Notes: generated by a model not told the origin, from the letters alone. A stretch of DNA of 32,531 bases from an uncultured Duganella sp. (GCA_946482635.1 CAMLSG010000034.1:1-32531), one strand, 5' to 3'. Numbered from the stretch's first letter, positions 1-8,561 are shown. Numbers and translations: made by a program.

Positions 1-62
1 ACAAATAAACCGGGCCCGAACCTTTTATGGGTGTCCGAACCTTTTTCGCCCCACCCCGACTT
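1..62. other. Intergenic edge with an 11-bp direct repeat
   Basis: This is the sequence downstream of the leftmost minus-strand gene. It holds two copies of CCGAACCTTTT (16-26 and 35-45), 19 bp apart, and a GGGCCC palindrome at 12-17. No clear hairpin followed by a T-run is visible, so I cannot call a terminator. The meaning of the repeat is unknown. Confidence 0.35.
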
Positions 63-1181
63 TCAAAACGCATGGCGAAGACGCAGTGCCAGCGTTTCCT
101 TCACTGGCGAGAGGGCTCTTTCGCTGCCAACTTTCCCTTGCTGGCGCATTGCCGAGAACATCAGGTGCGTGCGCGCGCTGAATGCGTAGTCGGCCTGGCC
201 GTGCCATACCCTGCTGCTGTCGTCCAATCCCAGGTACACGCCTCCGCCGACGTCCCAGGCGCCGGCTGCTTTCGACATCGTCAGGCTGGCGTAATGCTGC
301 CTTGCTCCCAGGCTGGGCAGGCGTGCGGCCAGCTTTGCCAGCACATACGGGGGCAGATTCGATTGCGCCTGCTGCCGTAGCACTTCATATTCGTCGTCCT
401 TCGTACCCTGGCCGTTATAGGCGTATTCCAGTTGCAGCTTGGGCAGCGAGGCCGGCGTGAGCACGATGCCTGCCGTGGCACGGGTATAGCGCGACGTGCC
501 GCCCGTGTTGCGGTAGGCGGAGGCGTACCAGGACAGCGCGTCCGCCGGCGCTGCGCTGATGGTGGCGCCAATGCCGGCGTCTTCACCATGCGCCCTGCGC
601 AGCACCATTCCGGCGCTGATCGCGTCGAATTCGTAGCCGAACTTTAGGATGGACTGCACGCGGCCGCCTGCCTGGCGTGCATGCAGTGCGGCCGCACTTG
701 CGCGCTCGCCGCTCCACGACAGCACGGCCATGGGAATGCCTTCCGAGTTGCCCAGCGTATCCAGGGGATCGCTCAGGTCCGTGCGCTTTTGCAGGAAGCC
801 GAGCGGCTGGTTGATATACGACGGGTCCAGCGCGTACAGGCGTTTGCCGAGCGATAGCGATGCGCCGTCACCGAGGTCGAATACGCGGTTCAGCTCCTGC
901 AGTACCGCCTTGCCGCGCGTGCCATCCAAGTCGGTATGCAGCGCTTCTGTACGCACGCGCCATGTCACGTCCTGCCGGCGTCCTTCAAACAGCGCTACGG
1001 CGCGGGTGCCGCTGCCGGCGATGCCGAGGAAGTTGTCGCGGTTTAGCGGCGTGTCCTGCAAAATGGTGCGTTCCTGCGCGCCGAGCACGAAGCCGCCCGT
1101 CCAGTCTTCGCCTGCCGCAGCATCGCTGGGGGCAACTGCAGCGACGGCCGCGGCCAGCGGCAGGCATTGCAGTCCTTTCAT
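63..1181 (-). CDS. Outer-membrane beta-barrel protein, last gene of the TOMM operon
   Basis: The 372-residue product opens with a short signal peptide (about residues 1-23, ending PSDAAAG). The rest is alternating amphipathic strands rich in Gly, Tyr, Ser and Ala and ends in HAF, a C-terminal aromatic typical of BamA-inserted barrels. I recognise no specific family; porin-like or DUF1302/alginate-export-like barrels are the nearest in style. Its ATG overlaps the stop of the LolA-like gene by 4 bp (ATGA at 1178-1181), so translation is probably coupled. As the last gene of a peptide synthesis and export operon, it may be the outer-membrane exit or receptor for the product. The barrel call is reasonably safe; the role is inference. 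Confidence 0.7.
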   Translation of the reverse strand: MKGLQCLPLAAAVAAVAPSDAAAGEDWTGGFVLGAQERTILQDTPLNRDNFLGIAGSGTRAVALFEGRRQDVTWRVRTEALHTDLDGTRGKAVLQELNRVFDLGDGASLSLGKRLYALDPSYINQPLGFLQKRTDLSDPLDTLGNSEGIPMAVLSWSGERASAAALHARQAGGRVQSILKFGYEFDAISAGMVLRRAHGEDAGIGATISAAPADALSWYASAYRNTGGTSRYTRATAGIVLTPASLPKLQLEYAYNGQGTKDDEYEVLRQQAQSNLPPYVLAKLAARLPSLGARQHYASLTMSKAAGAWDVGGGVYLGLDDSSRVWHGQADYAFSARTHLMFSAMRQQGKVGSERALSPVKETLALRLRHAF

Positions 1182-1888
1182 TGCTCCAGCGTGCGCGGGT
1201 TGAACATATTGGCAGGGAATTCAGCCGCCCTCACCTTCTCGAACACGACCCGCGTTTCCTCGCCAGGCAGATGCGGATCGGCGTAGCGGGTCGTCGGCGG
1301 CAGGCCGCCCTTCGACGCATCGAAGCTGGCAATCTTCAGCAGCTTGCCGCTGGCGACGTACAGCATCGCCTTGAGCGGCACATAGCGGCCGTCCTGGCGC
1401 GTAGCAAGCAGCTTGATCTTCGAATACGTGGAGGCTTCGCTGCGGCTGCGCAGCTCGAGCGCGACGCAGGACTTTGCTGGGCAGCCGTCGGTTTCGCCTT
1501 CCAGCACGGTGGCATCGTAATCGTGGCTGAAGCGAATGCGCGACAGGTCGCCGATGCTTGCCTTGCCCAGCAGGGTTTGCAACGGCGTCAGGCGGATGGC
1601 GCGCCGCGTGCGCGGGGCGTAGAAAAACAGGCCGCTGTCGGTGGTCAGGAATTTCTGCCCGCGCTGGTCGACGCTGGTCGCTTCCACCAGCACCTGGTTG
1701 TAATTGGCGCCGCGGACCACATAGGTGCCGGGTTCCTGGCCATTGCCAGCCTCGATGCGCACGCTTGCTTCAAAGCTGTTGACCGGCATGCGGTACTGGT
1801 CCACCTGCTGCAGGATCTCCGCGGCGCCTGGCGTCGAGGCTTGTGCTGCACCGGCGGCCATCAGCAGGATCAGGATTCTTTTCAACAT
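1178..1888 (-). CDS. LolA-like periplasmic outer-membrane lipoprotein-sorting protein
   Basis: The 236-residue protein has a cleavable signal peptide (about 1-17, ending GAAQAS), then the open half-barrel style of the LolA/LolB-like superfamily. Visible features are an N-terminal helix (AAEILQQVDQYRMP), repeated hydrophobic strands, and a segment naming residues along an FFYAPRTRRAIRLTP stretch, as in 'outer membrane lipoprotein-sorting protein' entries that travel with LolCDE/MacB transporters. Family members bind acyl or hydrophobic ligands in the periplasm and hand them to the outer membrane. It starts 3 bp after the FtsX permease stop and overlaps the barrel gene, so the three form a periplasm-to-outer-membrane module. 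Here the cargo may be the hydrophobic azole peptide rather than a lipoprotein; that is inference. Confidence 0.75.
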   Translation of the reverse strand: MLKRILILLMAAGAAQASTPGAAEILQQVDQYRMPVNSFEASVRIEAGNGQEPGTYVVRGANYNQVLVEATSVDQRGQKFLTTDSGLFFYAPRTRRAIRLTPLQTLLGKASIGDLSRIRFSHDYDATVLEGETDGCPAKSCVALELRSRSEASTYSKIKLLATRQDGRYVPLKAMLYVASGKLLKIASFDASKGGLPPTTRYADPHLPGEETRVVFEKVRAAEFPANMFNPRTLEQ

Positions 1889-1891
1889 GGC

Positions 1892-3121
1892 TCAATTCGA
1901 TGTGAGGATTGCTTTCACCGGCATGCGGCCGATGCGCCTGCTGGTCAGCCAGGCTGCTGCCATGGCGAGCAGCGGCAACATCGCCACGATCGCCAGGCTT
2001 GGCTGGTAGAGCCACAGCAGGTGCAGCGGCACGCCGACGTTGCGCCCAGGCGGCGGCGCCAGTTCGATCCCGGCGGCATTGATCGCCAGCGTGACAAGCC
2101 ATGCGGCCATGCCGCCTGCGAGTGCGCCGAAGGCGCCTTGCAGCAGGCCTTCGAACATGAACAGGCGGCGCACCATCGCTTGCGGGATGCCAATGGCGCG
2201 CAGGGTGCCGATTTCCTTACCGCGCTCATAGATCGTGGCCAGCGTCATCGCCGCCACGCCAAGGAACACAATCAGTCCGATAATGGCGCCGAAGACGATG
2301 AACTGGTTGCGGAACAGCGCCATCACTTGCGGATAAAGCGGCGCCAGTTCCTGCCAGCGCTGCAGCCGCGCCTGGCCGCCAATGGCCCGTGCGATGGCGG
2401 CCGACTGCGCGTCCGCGCTTGCTGTGTCCTGGTATAGCACGGACAGGTGCGAGATCTTCTTCGTGCGCAGCAGTTCCTGTGCGGTTTCGATCGGGACCTG
2501 CAATGTGTACAGGTCGCGCTCAGGCACGCCTGTGGCGACGATGCCGGCCACGTCGACATCCATGGCGTTCACGCTGCCCTGCACCGTCGTGGTCATCAGC
2601 GTCAACGACTGACCGGGGCGAACGCCCAGCCGGCGCGCCATCTCTTTCCCGATCAGCACCTGGTAGCGCCCTTCCTCGCTCGCACGCAATGGCCCGCCCT
2701 GCGCCAGCACCTGGAATGCACCGTAAGCCTGCCGCTCGCGCAATGGGTCGACTCCCTGGGCTTCGAAATTCAGGGTGCGCGGCCCGTTCGATATCAATCC
2801 GCTGAACTGCAGGCGCGGCGCGATGCGGCGTACGCCGTCCATTTGCGCCAGCAGCGCTTCGATGCGCGTACGCTCGGCAGCGTCCAGGCCGTGCTGGAGC
2901 TGCTGCTCCGCATAACCGTCGGCAGGAGGAACGGCGCTGATCTGCGCATGGCCCAGTCCGCCGCGTATGGTGCTTTCGCGCAGCCCGTCCAGCGAGGCGG
3001 CAATGTAGGCGGCGAACAGCAGCAGGGCCAGGGTGCCGATGGCAATGGTCCCGCCAAGCAGCAGCGAGCGGCGGCCGTTGCGCAGCACGTTGCGATGCGC
3101 CAGCACCAGCCATTGCATCAT
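1892..3121 (-). CDS. LolC/MacB-type FtsX-domain ABC permease
   Basis: The predicted 409-residue protein follows the MacB/LolCE plan: an N-terminal membrane segment (about 18-42), a large periplasmic MacB-like domain (about 45-265), then three membrane segments in the FtsX domain (about 275-300, 325-350, 372-395). The FtsX hallmark YERGKEIGTLRAIG is present. I place the start at the ATG at 3121, whose ATGA overlaps the ATPase stop; a second ATG follows directly at 3118. A longer reading from 3220 would run through the ATPase gene and is not credible. Such permeases drive substrate extraction from the inner membrane to a periplasmic carrier, which matches the LolA-like gene next door. Confidence 0.88.
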   Translation of the reverse strand: MMQWLVLAHRNVLRNGRRSLLLGGTIAIGTLALLLFAAYIAASLDGLRESTIRGGLGHAQISAVPPADGYAEQQLQHGLDAAERTRIEALLAQMDGVRRIAPRLQFSGLISNGPRTLNFEAQGVDPLRERQAYGAFQVLAQGGPLRASEEGRYQVLIGKEMARRLGVRPGQSLTLMTTTVQGSVNAMDVDVAGIVATGVPERDLYTLQVPIETAQELLRTKKISHLSVLYQDTASADAQSAAIARAIGGQARLQRWQELAPLYPQVMALFRNQFIVFGAIIGLIVFLGVAAMTLATIYERGKEIGTLRAIGIPQAMVRRLFMFEGLLQGAFGALAGGMAAWLVTLAINAAGIELAPPPGRNVGVPLHLLWLYQPSLAIVAMLPLLAMAAAWLTSRRIGRMPVKAILTSN

Positions 3122-3792
3122 GCGGCCACCCTGCCGTCCTCCAGGCGCAGCACCTGGCCCGCCATGTCCATGACGCGCTGGTCGTGGGTGGCGATGATGA
3201 AGGTCGTTCCGAGCTCGCAATGCAGCCTGTCGACCAGCTCCAGCAAATGCTGTGCGGTCTTGCTGTCCAGGTTTCCGGTGGGTTCATCGGCTATCACCAG
3301 CTTGGGGCGATTGACCAGGGCGCGCGCAATCGCCACGCGCTGCTGCTGGCCGCCGGACAGTTGCGCGGGGGTGTGGTCGAGGCGGTGCTCCATGCCGACC
3401 AGCGCCAGGGCGTCGGCTGCTGCCTTGCGCCGTTCGCGCTTCGGCAATGCGCAGGTGGCCAGCGCAAGCTCCACGTTTTCCCGGGCGCTCAGGGTGCCGA
3501 CCAGGTTGAAATTCTGGAAGACGAAACCAAGCTTGCGATTGCGGAAGGTATCGAGCTCGTGCTCGCGCAACGCATCCAGCGCCGCCCCATCGAGATGGAT
3601 GCTGCCGCTGTCCGGCTGCTCGAAGCGCGCCAGCATGCCGAGCAAGGTGCTCTTGCCGCTGCCCGAAGGGCCGGCAATCGCGACCACCGAGGGCTGCTCC
3701 ACGCGGAAGGATACGCTGTCCAGCGCCGCGATCCTCTCCTCGCCCCGCCGGTAATGCTTGCTGACCTGCCTGACATCGACAATAGGCGCCAT
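3118..3792 (-). CDS. LolD/MacB-type ABC transporter ATPase
   Basis: This 224-residue nucleotide-binding subunit has all canonical motifs: Walker A GPSGSGKST (41-49), Q-loop Q93, signature LSGGQ (145-149), Walker B VIADEP (166-171) and the switch His203. The sequence resembles LolD/MacB ATPases, which pair with FtsX-type permeases, and the next gene encodes exactly such a permease with a 4-bp overlap. Its ATG shares one base with the stop of the upstream DUF2141 gene. It should power the second transporter of the operon. Expected partners are two copies of this ATPase and the permease at 1892-3121 as a homodimer, since no second FtsX gene is present. Confidence 0.92.
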   Translation of the reverse strand: MAPIVDVRQVSKHYRRGEERIAALDSVSFRVEQPSVVAIAGPSGSGKSTLLGMLARFEQPDSGSIHLDGAALDALREHELDTFRNRKLGFVFQNFNLVGTLSARENVELALATCALPKRERRKAAADALALVGMEHRLDHTPAQLSGGQQQRVAIARALVNRPKLVIADEPTGNLDSKTAQHLLELVDRLHCELGTTFIIATHDQRVMDMAGQVLRLEDGRVAA

Positions 3793-4244
3793 CAGTACAC
3801 CATGTCCAATGCAATGTCGTTGGCGCCGGCCTTGATTTCGATGCGTGCGTCGTCAAATGCCGGCGGGCCGTAATGGCCGCGCGCGTTGCGGGAAAAACCC
3901 CAGCCTTCCAGCGGCATGCCGCTGGCTGACTTGTCCAGCTTTCCGTTGACGTTTTCATCGTGGTAGACCATGACCGCATAGCTGCCGGGCGCCACGCTGG
4001 GGAACTTCAATACATTGCCTGCAATAGCCGGCTGCACCGCGAAATACTGGCAGTCCTTCAGGAAGGAATCCTTGTTGCAGATGGCTCCCATCAGCGCACC
4101 CTTCTGCCCTGCGACGCCGCCCAGGGTGACGTTCACAGTTGCCGCACCGCTTGCCGACGGCTGGCGGCTGCCGAACGCATAGGCGGCAGCGGCACCGGCC
4201 AGCGCCAGCACGCCGGCGATCATCAGGATATTCATCTTCTTCAT
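3792..4244 (-). CDS. Secreted DUF2141-family protein
   Basis: The 150-residue protein has a signal peptide or N-terminal anchor (MKKMNILMIAGVLALAGAAA) and a beta-sandwich-like body with the DUF2141 hallmarks: PGSYAVMVYHDENVNGKLD, then a GWGFSRNARG segment. I chose the ATG at 4244 because it is preceded by a strong ribosome site, AAGGAGGAGT (4251-4260); an in-frame ATG at 4319 would overlap the permease coding region. DUF2141 proteins are periplasmic or secreted with no defined biochemical role. The gene sits between the ABC-2 permease (14 bp away) and the LolD-like ATPase, so it is probably part of the export system. Two Cys (CNKDSFLKDC) could form a disulfide. Confidence 0.85.
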   Translation of the reverse strand: MKKMNILMIAGVLALAGAAAAYAFGSRQPSASGAATVNVTLGGVAGQKGALMGAICNKDSFLKDCQYFAVQPAIAGNVLKFPSVAPGSYAVMVYHDENVNGKLDKSASGMPLEGWGFSRNARGHYGPPAFDDARIEIKAGANDIALDMVY

Positions 4245-4250
4245 TCCAGG

Positions 4251-4260
4251 ACTCCTCCTT
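4251..4260 (-). promoter_or_regulatory. Strong ribosome binding site within the operon
   Basis: The minus strand reads AAGGAGGAGT, a near-perfect anti-SD match, overlapping the TAA of the permease gene and 6 bp before the ATG at 4244. It fixes the DUF2141 start. It is stronger than the sites of neighbouring genes, which mostly rely on overlap coupling, so this protein may be made in higher amounts. Confidence 0.75.
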
Positions 4261-5368
4261 AATGCAGGTCGCGCGGCGTCCAGCCGAAGCGGCGTACCGC
4301 CAACGCCAGGCAGGCGCACATCATTGCTGCCAGTACGAAGATACTGTAGGCATCGCCCTGCCAGCTCATGCTGCCGGTCAGCGCGTGGCGGATGCTGGCC
4401 ATCATGGCGTTGAGCGGAAGGTATTCCAGGCCGTCGCGCAAGAACGGCGGCAAGCCGCCCAACGGGATCATCAGGTTGCCCGAGAAAAGCAGGGGGAAGT
4501 ACAGCAGGTTACTGGCCATGGTGACGCCTGCCACGCTGCGGCTGACCGCCGCCAGCAACAGCCCAAGCGCCAGGAATGCGGCGCAGCCGAGGGCCAGCAT
4601 GCCGCCTGCTGCCGCGATTCCGGTCGCACCTGCATTCAACTTGACGCCATACACGGCCCATGCGACGACGAACATGGCGGCGCTGGCCAGCACGATGATC
4701 ACGAGGCGCGACAGGCACCAGGCCAGTACCACGACGCCTGTCGGCATCGGGAACAGCTGGTACAGGCGGAACATGCCGCCTTCGCGCGCGGCCACGAGCG
4801 GGCCGGCGAAGCCCATCAGGCTGGTGGACAGGATGACCAGGCCGGCCAGGCCGCTCACTAGGAACAGGCGGTAGTCGAGTGCGCCGGGCGCCGGCGTGGG
4901 TGGAGCGGGCAGCACCACACGCGGCTCGTCCTGCAGGCCAGCCAGGTTATAGGCATCGCTGAAGCCGCGCAGCATGCCGTAGCTGGCGTCCAGCGTGGGA
5001 CCGGCGGGCAGCGTGGTGTCGAGTTGCACTTCAGTGCTGCGGCCGGCGCGCACTGCTTCGGCGAAGCCGGCGGGGATAGTGAGCTCCAGGTCCGGTTTCA
5101 CGCCGAGCGCGGGGCGGACGACGCGGAATTCGACGCTGTTCTGCAGCCGCAATCCGCGCGACAGTTCGTTCGCATAGCTGACGCTTTCCGTGCTGCGGTC
5201 CATGTCGCGGATCACCAGCGTCACGGGACCGAGCCGGGCTTCCTGTCCGAACAGCGCCATCTGCATCATCAGCATCAGCAAGGGGAAAGCAAAAGTCCAG
5301 AACAGGGCCAGCCGCCCGCGCAGGAAAAGCGCCAGGTCGGCGCGCACCAGGTGCATCAAGTTCTTCAT
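4259..5368 (-). CDS. ABC-2 type permease of the TOMM exporter
   Basis: The 369-residue protein has the ABC2_membrane_3 layout: one membrane segment near the N terminus (about 21-41), an extracytoplasmic domain (about 45-165), then five more membrane segments (about 170-365). A GNLMIPLGGLPPFL loop precedes the last of these, as in drug and peptide exporters of this class. The start at 5368 makes an ATGA overlap with the upstream peptidase-ATPase gene, so that protein is the likely energising subunit. The arrangement recalls SagGHI/McbEF-type exporters of azole peptides. It is expected to move the modified peptide across the inner membrane and may also give self-protection. Confidence 0.87.
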   Translation of the reverse strand: MKNLMHLVRADLALFLRGRLALFWTFAFPLLMLMMQMALFGQEARLGPVTLVIRDMDRSTESVSYANELSRGLRLQNSVEFRVVRPALGVKPDLELTIPAGFAEAVRAGRSTEVQLDTTLPAGPTLDASYGMLRGFSDAYNLAGLQDEPRVVLPAPPTPAPGALDYRLFLVSGLAGLVILSTSLMGFAGPLVAAREGGMFRLYQLFPMPTGVVVLAWCLSRLVIIVLASAAMFVVAWAVYGVKLNAGATGIAAAGGMLALGCAAFLALGLLLAAVSRSVAGVTMASNLLYFPLLFSGNLMIPLGGLPPFLRDGLEYLPLNAMMASIRHALTGSMSWQGDAYSIFVLAAMMCACLALAVRRFGWTPRDLH

Positions 5369-7707
5369 GCGGTTCCACCTTTGGTGAGCTCGGCCAGGAA
5401 GTCTTCCACAGTCGACGCTTCCAGGCTGAAGTTGGCGATGCCATGCTGGTCGATAAAGCGGCGGAAGCTCGCATCGAACCCTTGCCCGCCCTGCAGTTGC
5501 CAGCCTGCTTGCATCGCTTCGGCGCGCAGCAGCGCCGGCAGCGCGTGCATGGCTTGTTCGGCCTCGCCAGCCAACTGCTGGCCGATGCGGGCCTTGAAGC
5601 GGCCGACGCGGCGTGCCAGCATTTCGTCCAGGCTGCCGCCGTCGACAAGCTTGCCTTTTTCCATGCACAGGATGCGGTCCATGCCGAGCAGGTCGGCCGG
5701 GATATGGGAAATCTGCAGCAGCGTCGTCGGCATGCCGGCCAGGAGTTCGCGCAGGGCCCGGGCGTGCCATTCGTCGAGGCCAAGCGAGGGCTCGTCCAGC
5801 AGTGCCAGCTCCGGAACGTGGGAAAGAGCGAGCCATAACATCACCCGCTGCTTCTGGCCACGCGAGAGTTGCTGCCAAAGCCTTGGCCGCAGTTCTTCGA
5901 TGCCGAGGGCGCGCGTTACAGCCGCTTCGGTACGTTCGTAGATCGATTCGTGCATCGTCATGATCTCGCTGACGCGCATCTGGCCTGGCAGGTCGGCGCT
6001 TTGCAGCAGGCCGCCAAGCCGCTGCCGTACCTTGGCGTCGCGCGGGTCGCCGATCGCCATACCGACCTTTCCGGCGTCGGGTGCACGCAGGCCGAGCAAG
6101 GTCTCCAGGAGGATGGTTTTGCCGCTGCCATTTGGGCCGACGATGGCGACGCGCTCGCCCTTGCGCAACGACAGTTCGCCGGGCTTCAGCGTAAAGCCGG
6201 ATGGCAGGCGCAGCTCCACGCCTTGAGCTTCAAGGACGATGGCAGCCGGCGCCTGCTCTGGCGTGGGGGCGGCAGCCGCTGGCACCGCCGCCGACGGTGC
6301 GATGTCCACTACCCCGTCGCCGGGATCGATACCGTTATCGAGCAGCATTTCGCGCGCGTGGGCGCGGTACAGAGGATGCTGCATCGCTTCGCGCAGCATG
6401 CCGGCGCCGCGGTCACGGTCGCCGCCGTAGTTCGGGGGCGCGTGCAGCAGCAAAGATGCGTGGTGAATCAGCAGGTCCGGGTCGCCGGCGATCAGCTCCT
6501 GTGCCTTGCCGAAGGCTTGCAAGGCATTCTGCCCTGCCGTCGCGACCTTGATGATGTTGGGCTGTGCCAGCAGGATTGCGAGAATGGCACGCACGCCGCG
6601 CCAGAGCCACTGGCGGCCGGCGGGCAGGATGTCGGCGGCCTTGAGCAGGGTGTCGATGCCGGCTTCCTGCTCTGCCGGCAACCTGGCGCCGCTGTGAACA
6701 TGGAGCAGCGCCTGGTTCAGGCGGGCGCTGAGCAAGGCGTCCAGCAATGACGGCTGGTTGAATACCGGTTCCGCTTCGAGCAGCGCGATGGAAGTGGACA
6801 GGTCTTCTGCGCACTTGCTGCTCCAGGAGGCGAAGATGGCTTGCTGTACTTGCGCAATCAGGGCGGCATGGCCGTCGTTGGCGCGCGCGCCCAGCACTGC
6901 CGACTGCGCGTCCGGTACGGCGACCGGGATGCCGCTGGCCTGCCCTGCCAGCTCGGCGATCCGGGCGTCCGTTCCGGCACGTGAAACGGCGCGGAACAAG
7001 GAGACAATCGCCGCGACACCGCCACGGGCCTCGACAGCTTCGAGCAAGTCGGCACCGATGCGGCATGCCGCGCGGTAAGCCTCGATGCCGGCCCCGGATG
7101 ACGCACCGAACATGGCGTCGCCGTCGCGCGACAGCATGGCGTGCAGCGGTGGCGCGAGTTCCGGCCGCCGCGGCAGCGGGATGGCGCCGCCGAAACGGTT
7201 GGCAAACAGTTGCGCCAGCCCTTCATCGAGCAAGCGCACGCCGCAAGTCAGGAAGCAATGCGCAACCTCGTGGAACACCACGGCGCGCAAGCCTTCCTGA
7301 TAGCCTTCCGACTGAGTGGAGAGGCGCACCAATGCCAGGCCAGGCAGGCTTTCCATCGTCAGGTGCATGTCCCGCTCGGACGGCACGCATTGCAATACGA
7401 TGCAAGGCGGCGGCAGGGCAAGGAAGGCAGCACAGGCGGCTACCGCCTCGTCGAAGTTGCGCAACAGCGCTGGCGGCAGCTCCGAGCCGCCCAGCACATA
7501 CACGCTGCTGGCCGCGCGCCACCTGCGCCGTCCGGCCAGCATGTCCTGCAGGATCGGATAAGCATGGAAGCGACCACGCAACGCGAACAGGCGTTCCAGC
7601 GCCTGCCCGGCGCCGTCGCTGTCGCCCGCGGCGGCCAACCGCAGCACGGCTGCCGCCGCATCGCGCAGCCACATTTCGCTATCCTGCCAGCCCGGCGCGT
7701 CGTTCAT
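5365..7707 (-). CDS. Zinc-peptidase-like domain fused to an ABC transporter ATPase
   Basis: The 780-residue protein has three parts. Residues about 60-260 hold HEVAH (146-150) followed by DEGLAQ (161-166), the zinc-binding HExxH plus downstream Glu pattern of gluzincin/'peptidase MA-like' metallopeptidases. Residues about 290-460 are helical and TPR-like (for example LHAPPNYGGD near 422-430). Residues about 488-780 are an ABC ATPase with Walker A GPNGSGKT (524-531), signature LSRGQ (614-618), Walker B LALLDEP (634-640) and switch His668. No signal peptide or membrane segment is seen, so both domains should be cytoplasmic. It overlaps SagB upstream and the ABC-2 permease downstream by 4 bp each. 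The layout suggests leader removal coupled to export, an analogue of C39-peptidase exporters with a different protease fold; this role is inferred. Confidence 0.85.
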   Translation of the reverse strand: MNDAPGWQDSEMWLRDAAAAVLRLAAAGDSDGAGQALERLFALRGRFHAYPILQDMLAGRRRWRAASSVYVLGGSELPPALLRNFDEAVAACAAFLALPPPCIVLQCVPSERDMHLTMESLPGLALVRLSTQSEGYQEGLRAVVFHEVAHCFLTCGVRLLDEGLAQLFANRFGGAIPLPRRPELAPPLHAMLSRDGDAMFGASSGAGIEAYRAACRIGADLLEAVEARGGVAAIVSLFRAVSRAGTDARIAELAGQASGIPVAVPDAQSAVLGARANDGHAALIAQVQQAIFASWSSKCAEDLSTSIALLEAEPVFNQPSLLDALLSARLNQALLHVHSGARLPAEQEAGIDTLLKAADILPAGRQWLWRGVRAILAILLAQPNIIKVATAGQNALQAFGKAQELIAGDPDLLIHHASLLLHAPPNYGGDRDRGAGMLREAMQHPLYRAHAREMLLDNGIDPGDGVVDIAPSAAVPAAAAPTPEQAPAAIVLEAQGVELRLPSGFTLKPGELSLRKGERVAIVGPNGSGKTILLETLLGLRAPDAGKVGMAIGDPRDAKVRQRLGGLLQSADLPGQMRVSEIMTMHESIYERTEAAVTRALGIEELRPRLWQQLSRGQKQRVMLWLALSHVPELALLDEPSLGLDEWHARALRELLAGMPTTLLQISHIPADLLGMDRILCMEKGKLVDGGSLDEMLARRVGRFKARIGQQLAGEAEQAMHALPALLRAEAMQAGWQLQGGQGFDASFRRFIDQHGIANFSLEASTVEDFLAELTKGGTA

Positions 7708-8561
7708 TCGTCCTCGCCGGCGGCAGGTGCGGGCGGCGCCTCGCGGCCCAGCAGCATGACGGAAGCCACGGTCTCAGTCACACCGTCGATATCCAGCAAC
7801 GCCGCCAGCTCGTCGTCGTAATACGCGCCGTAGACCAGGGAGCCAAGCCCCAGGCCCTGCGCGGCGAGGCACAGGTTCTGTGAAGCGTGGCCCGCTTCAA
7901 GCAGCGACATGCGGTAGCCGCGCGCGCCATATTTGGCAGTCGCGCGCTGCGGAACGCTGGTCATCACGCATACCACTGGCGCCTTGACGCCCGACTCGCC
8001 CGACTTGACCTCGGCACTGCCGAACGCATCGCCCTGCTGCGGCTTCAGTACACGGAGCAGGTGGTTGCGGGCGTCGTAATGTGCGATGCAAGGTTCGATG
8101 CCTTCCACGTCATTGAGGAAGAAATAGAATTCGGTCGGATACAGTCCGCCCGGCGAAGGATAGGACCGGAATGCCAGCTTCACGTGCGGCGCGATATCGC
8201 TCTTGGCCATGCGCCGCACGCGCAGCGAATGGTGCAGCAGGCTGGAAAGCTCCTGCAGCGTCATGGCGCCGGCAAAGGCGCGTGCGCTCTTGCGCTGCTC
8301 CAGCGCCTGCGCCAGCTCGCCCAGCGCCAGCACCGGCTCCGGCAAGTCGATCGCCGGGCAGGACGGATAAGCGTTATAGCCGGCGGCGCCGCGTGCAATG
8401 TAGGCCGGGTGGCGCAGGAAGCGCACGATGTTTTTCACCTGCCCCATCAGCGTGGCGCGATGGAACTTGGTCTGCTCGTGCAGGATCTCGGCCGGGTCGT
8501 CGATGTCGAACTGGCCCGCCATGGCCTGCGGCGGGAGCAATTCCTGGAGAGTTTTGTTCAT
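7704..8561 (-). CDS. sagB-like: SagB-type azoline dehydrogenase (TOMM B protein)
   Basis: This 285-residue nitroreductase-fold flavoprotein carries the marks of SagB-type dehydrogenases: a basic RKSAR entry segment (90-94), YPSPGGLYPTEFYF (134-147), and an EAGHASQNLCLAAQGLGLGS helix in the second half that contributes to FMN binding. In the TOMM pathway it oxidises thiazolines and oxazolines to aromatic thiazoles and oxazoles using FMN. Its start overlaps the YcaO stop (ATGA at 8558-8561). With the C and D proteins upstream it makes the complete BCD synthetase, encoded as three separate polypeptides. Family identity is clear from the motifs and the neighbours. Confidence 0.93.
   Translation of the reverse strand: MNKTLQELLPPQAMAGQFDIDDPAEILHEQTKFHRATLMGQVKNIVRFLRHPAYIARGAAGYNAYPSCPAIDLPEPVLALGELAQALEQRKSARAFAGAMTLQELSSLLHHSLRVRRMAKSDIAPHVKLAFRSYPSPGGLYPTEFYFFLNDVEGIEPCIAHYDARNHLLRVLKPQQGDAFGSAEVKSGESGVKAPVVCVMTSVPQRATAKYGARGYRMSLLEAGHASQNLCLAAQGLGLGSLVYGAYYDDELAALLDIDGVTETVASVMLLGREAPPAPAAGEDE

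Noticed and set aside
860..2437. 525-codon plus-strand frame opposite the LolA-like and permease genes
   Set aside because: Overlaps three coupled minus-strand genes and shows only compositional bias of a shadow frame.
5365..7707. Two separate genes (peptidase and ATPase) joined by a sequencing error
   Set aside because: One uninterrupted frame with a helical middle domain and an Ala/Pro-rich linker (about 470-490) joins them, and no start with a ribosome site is visible at the junction.
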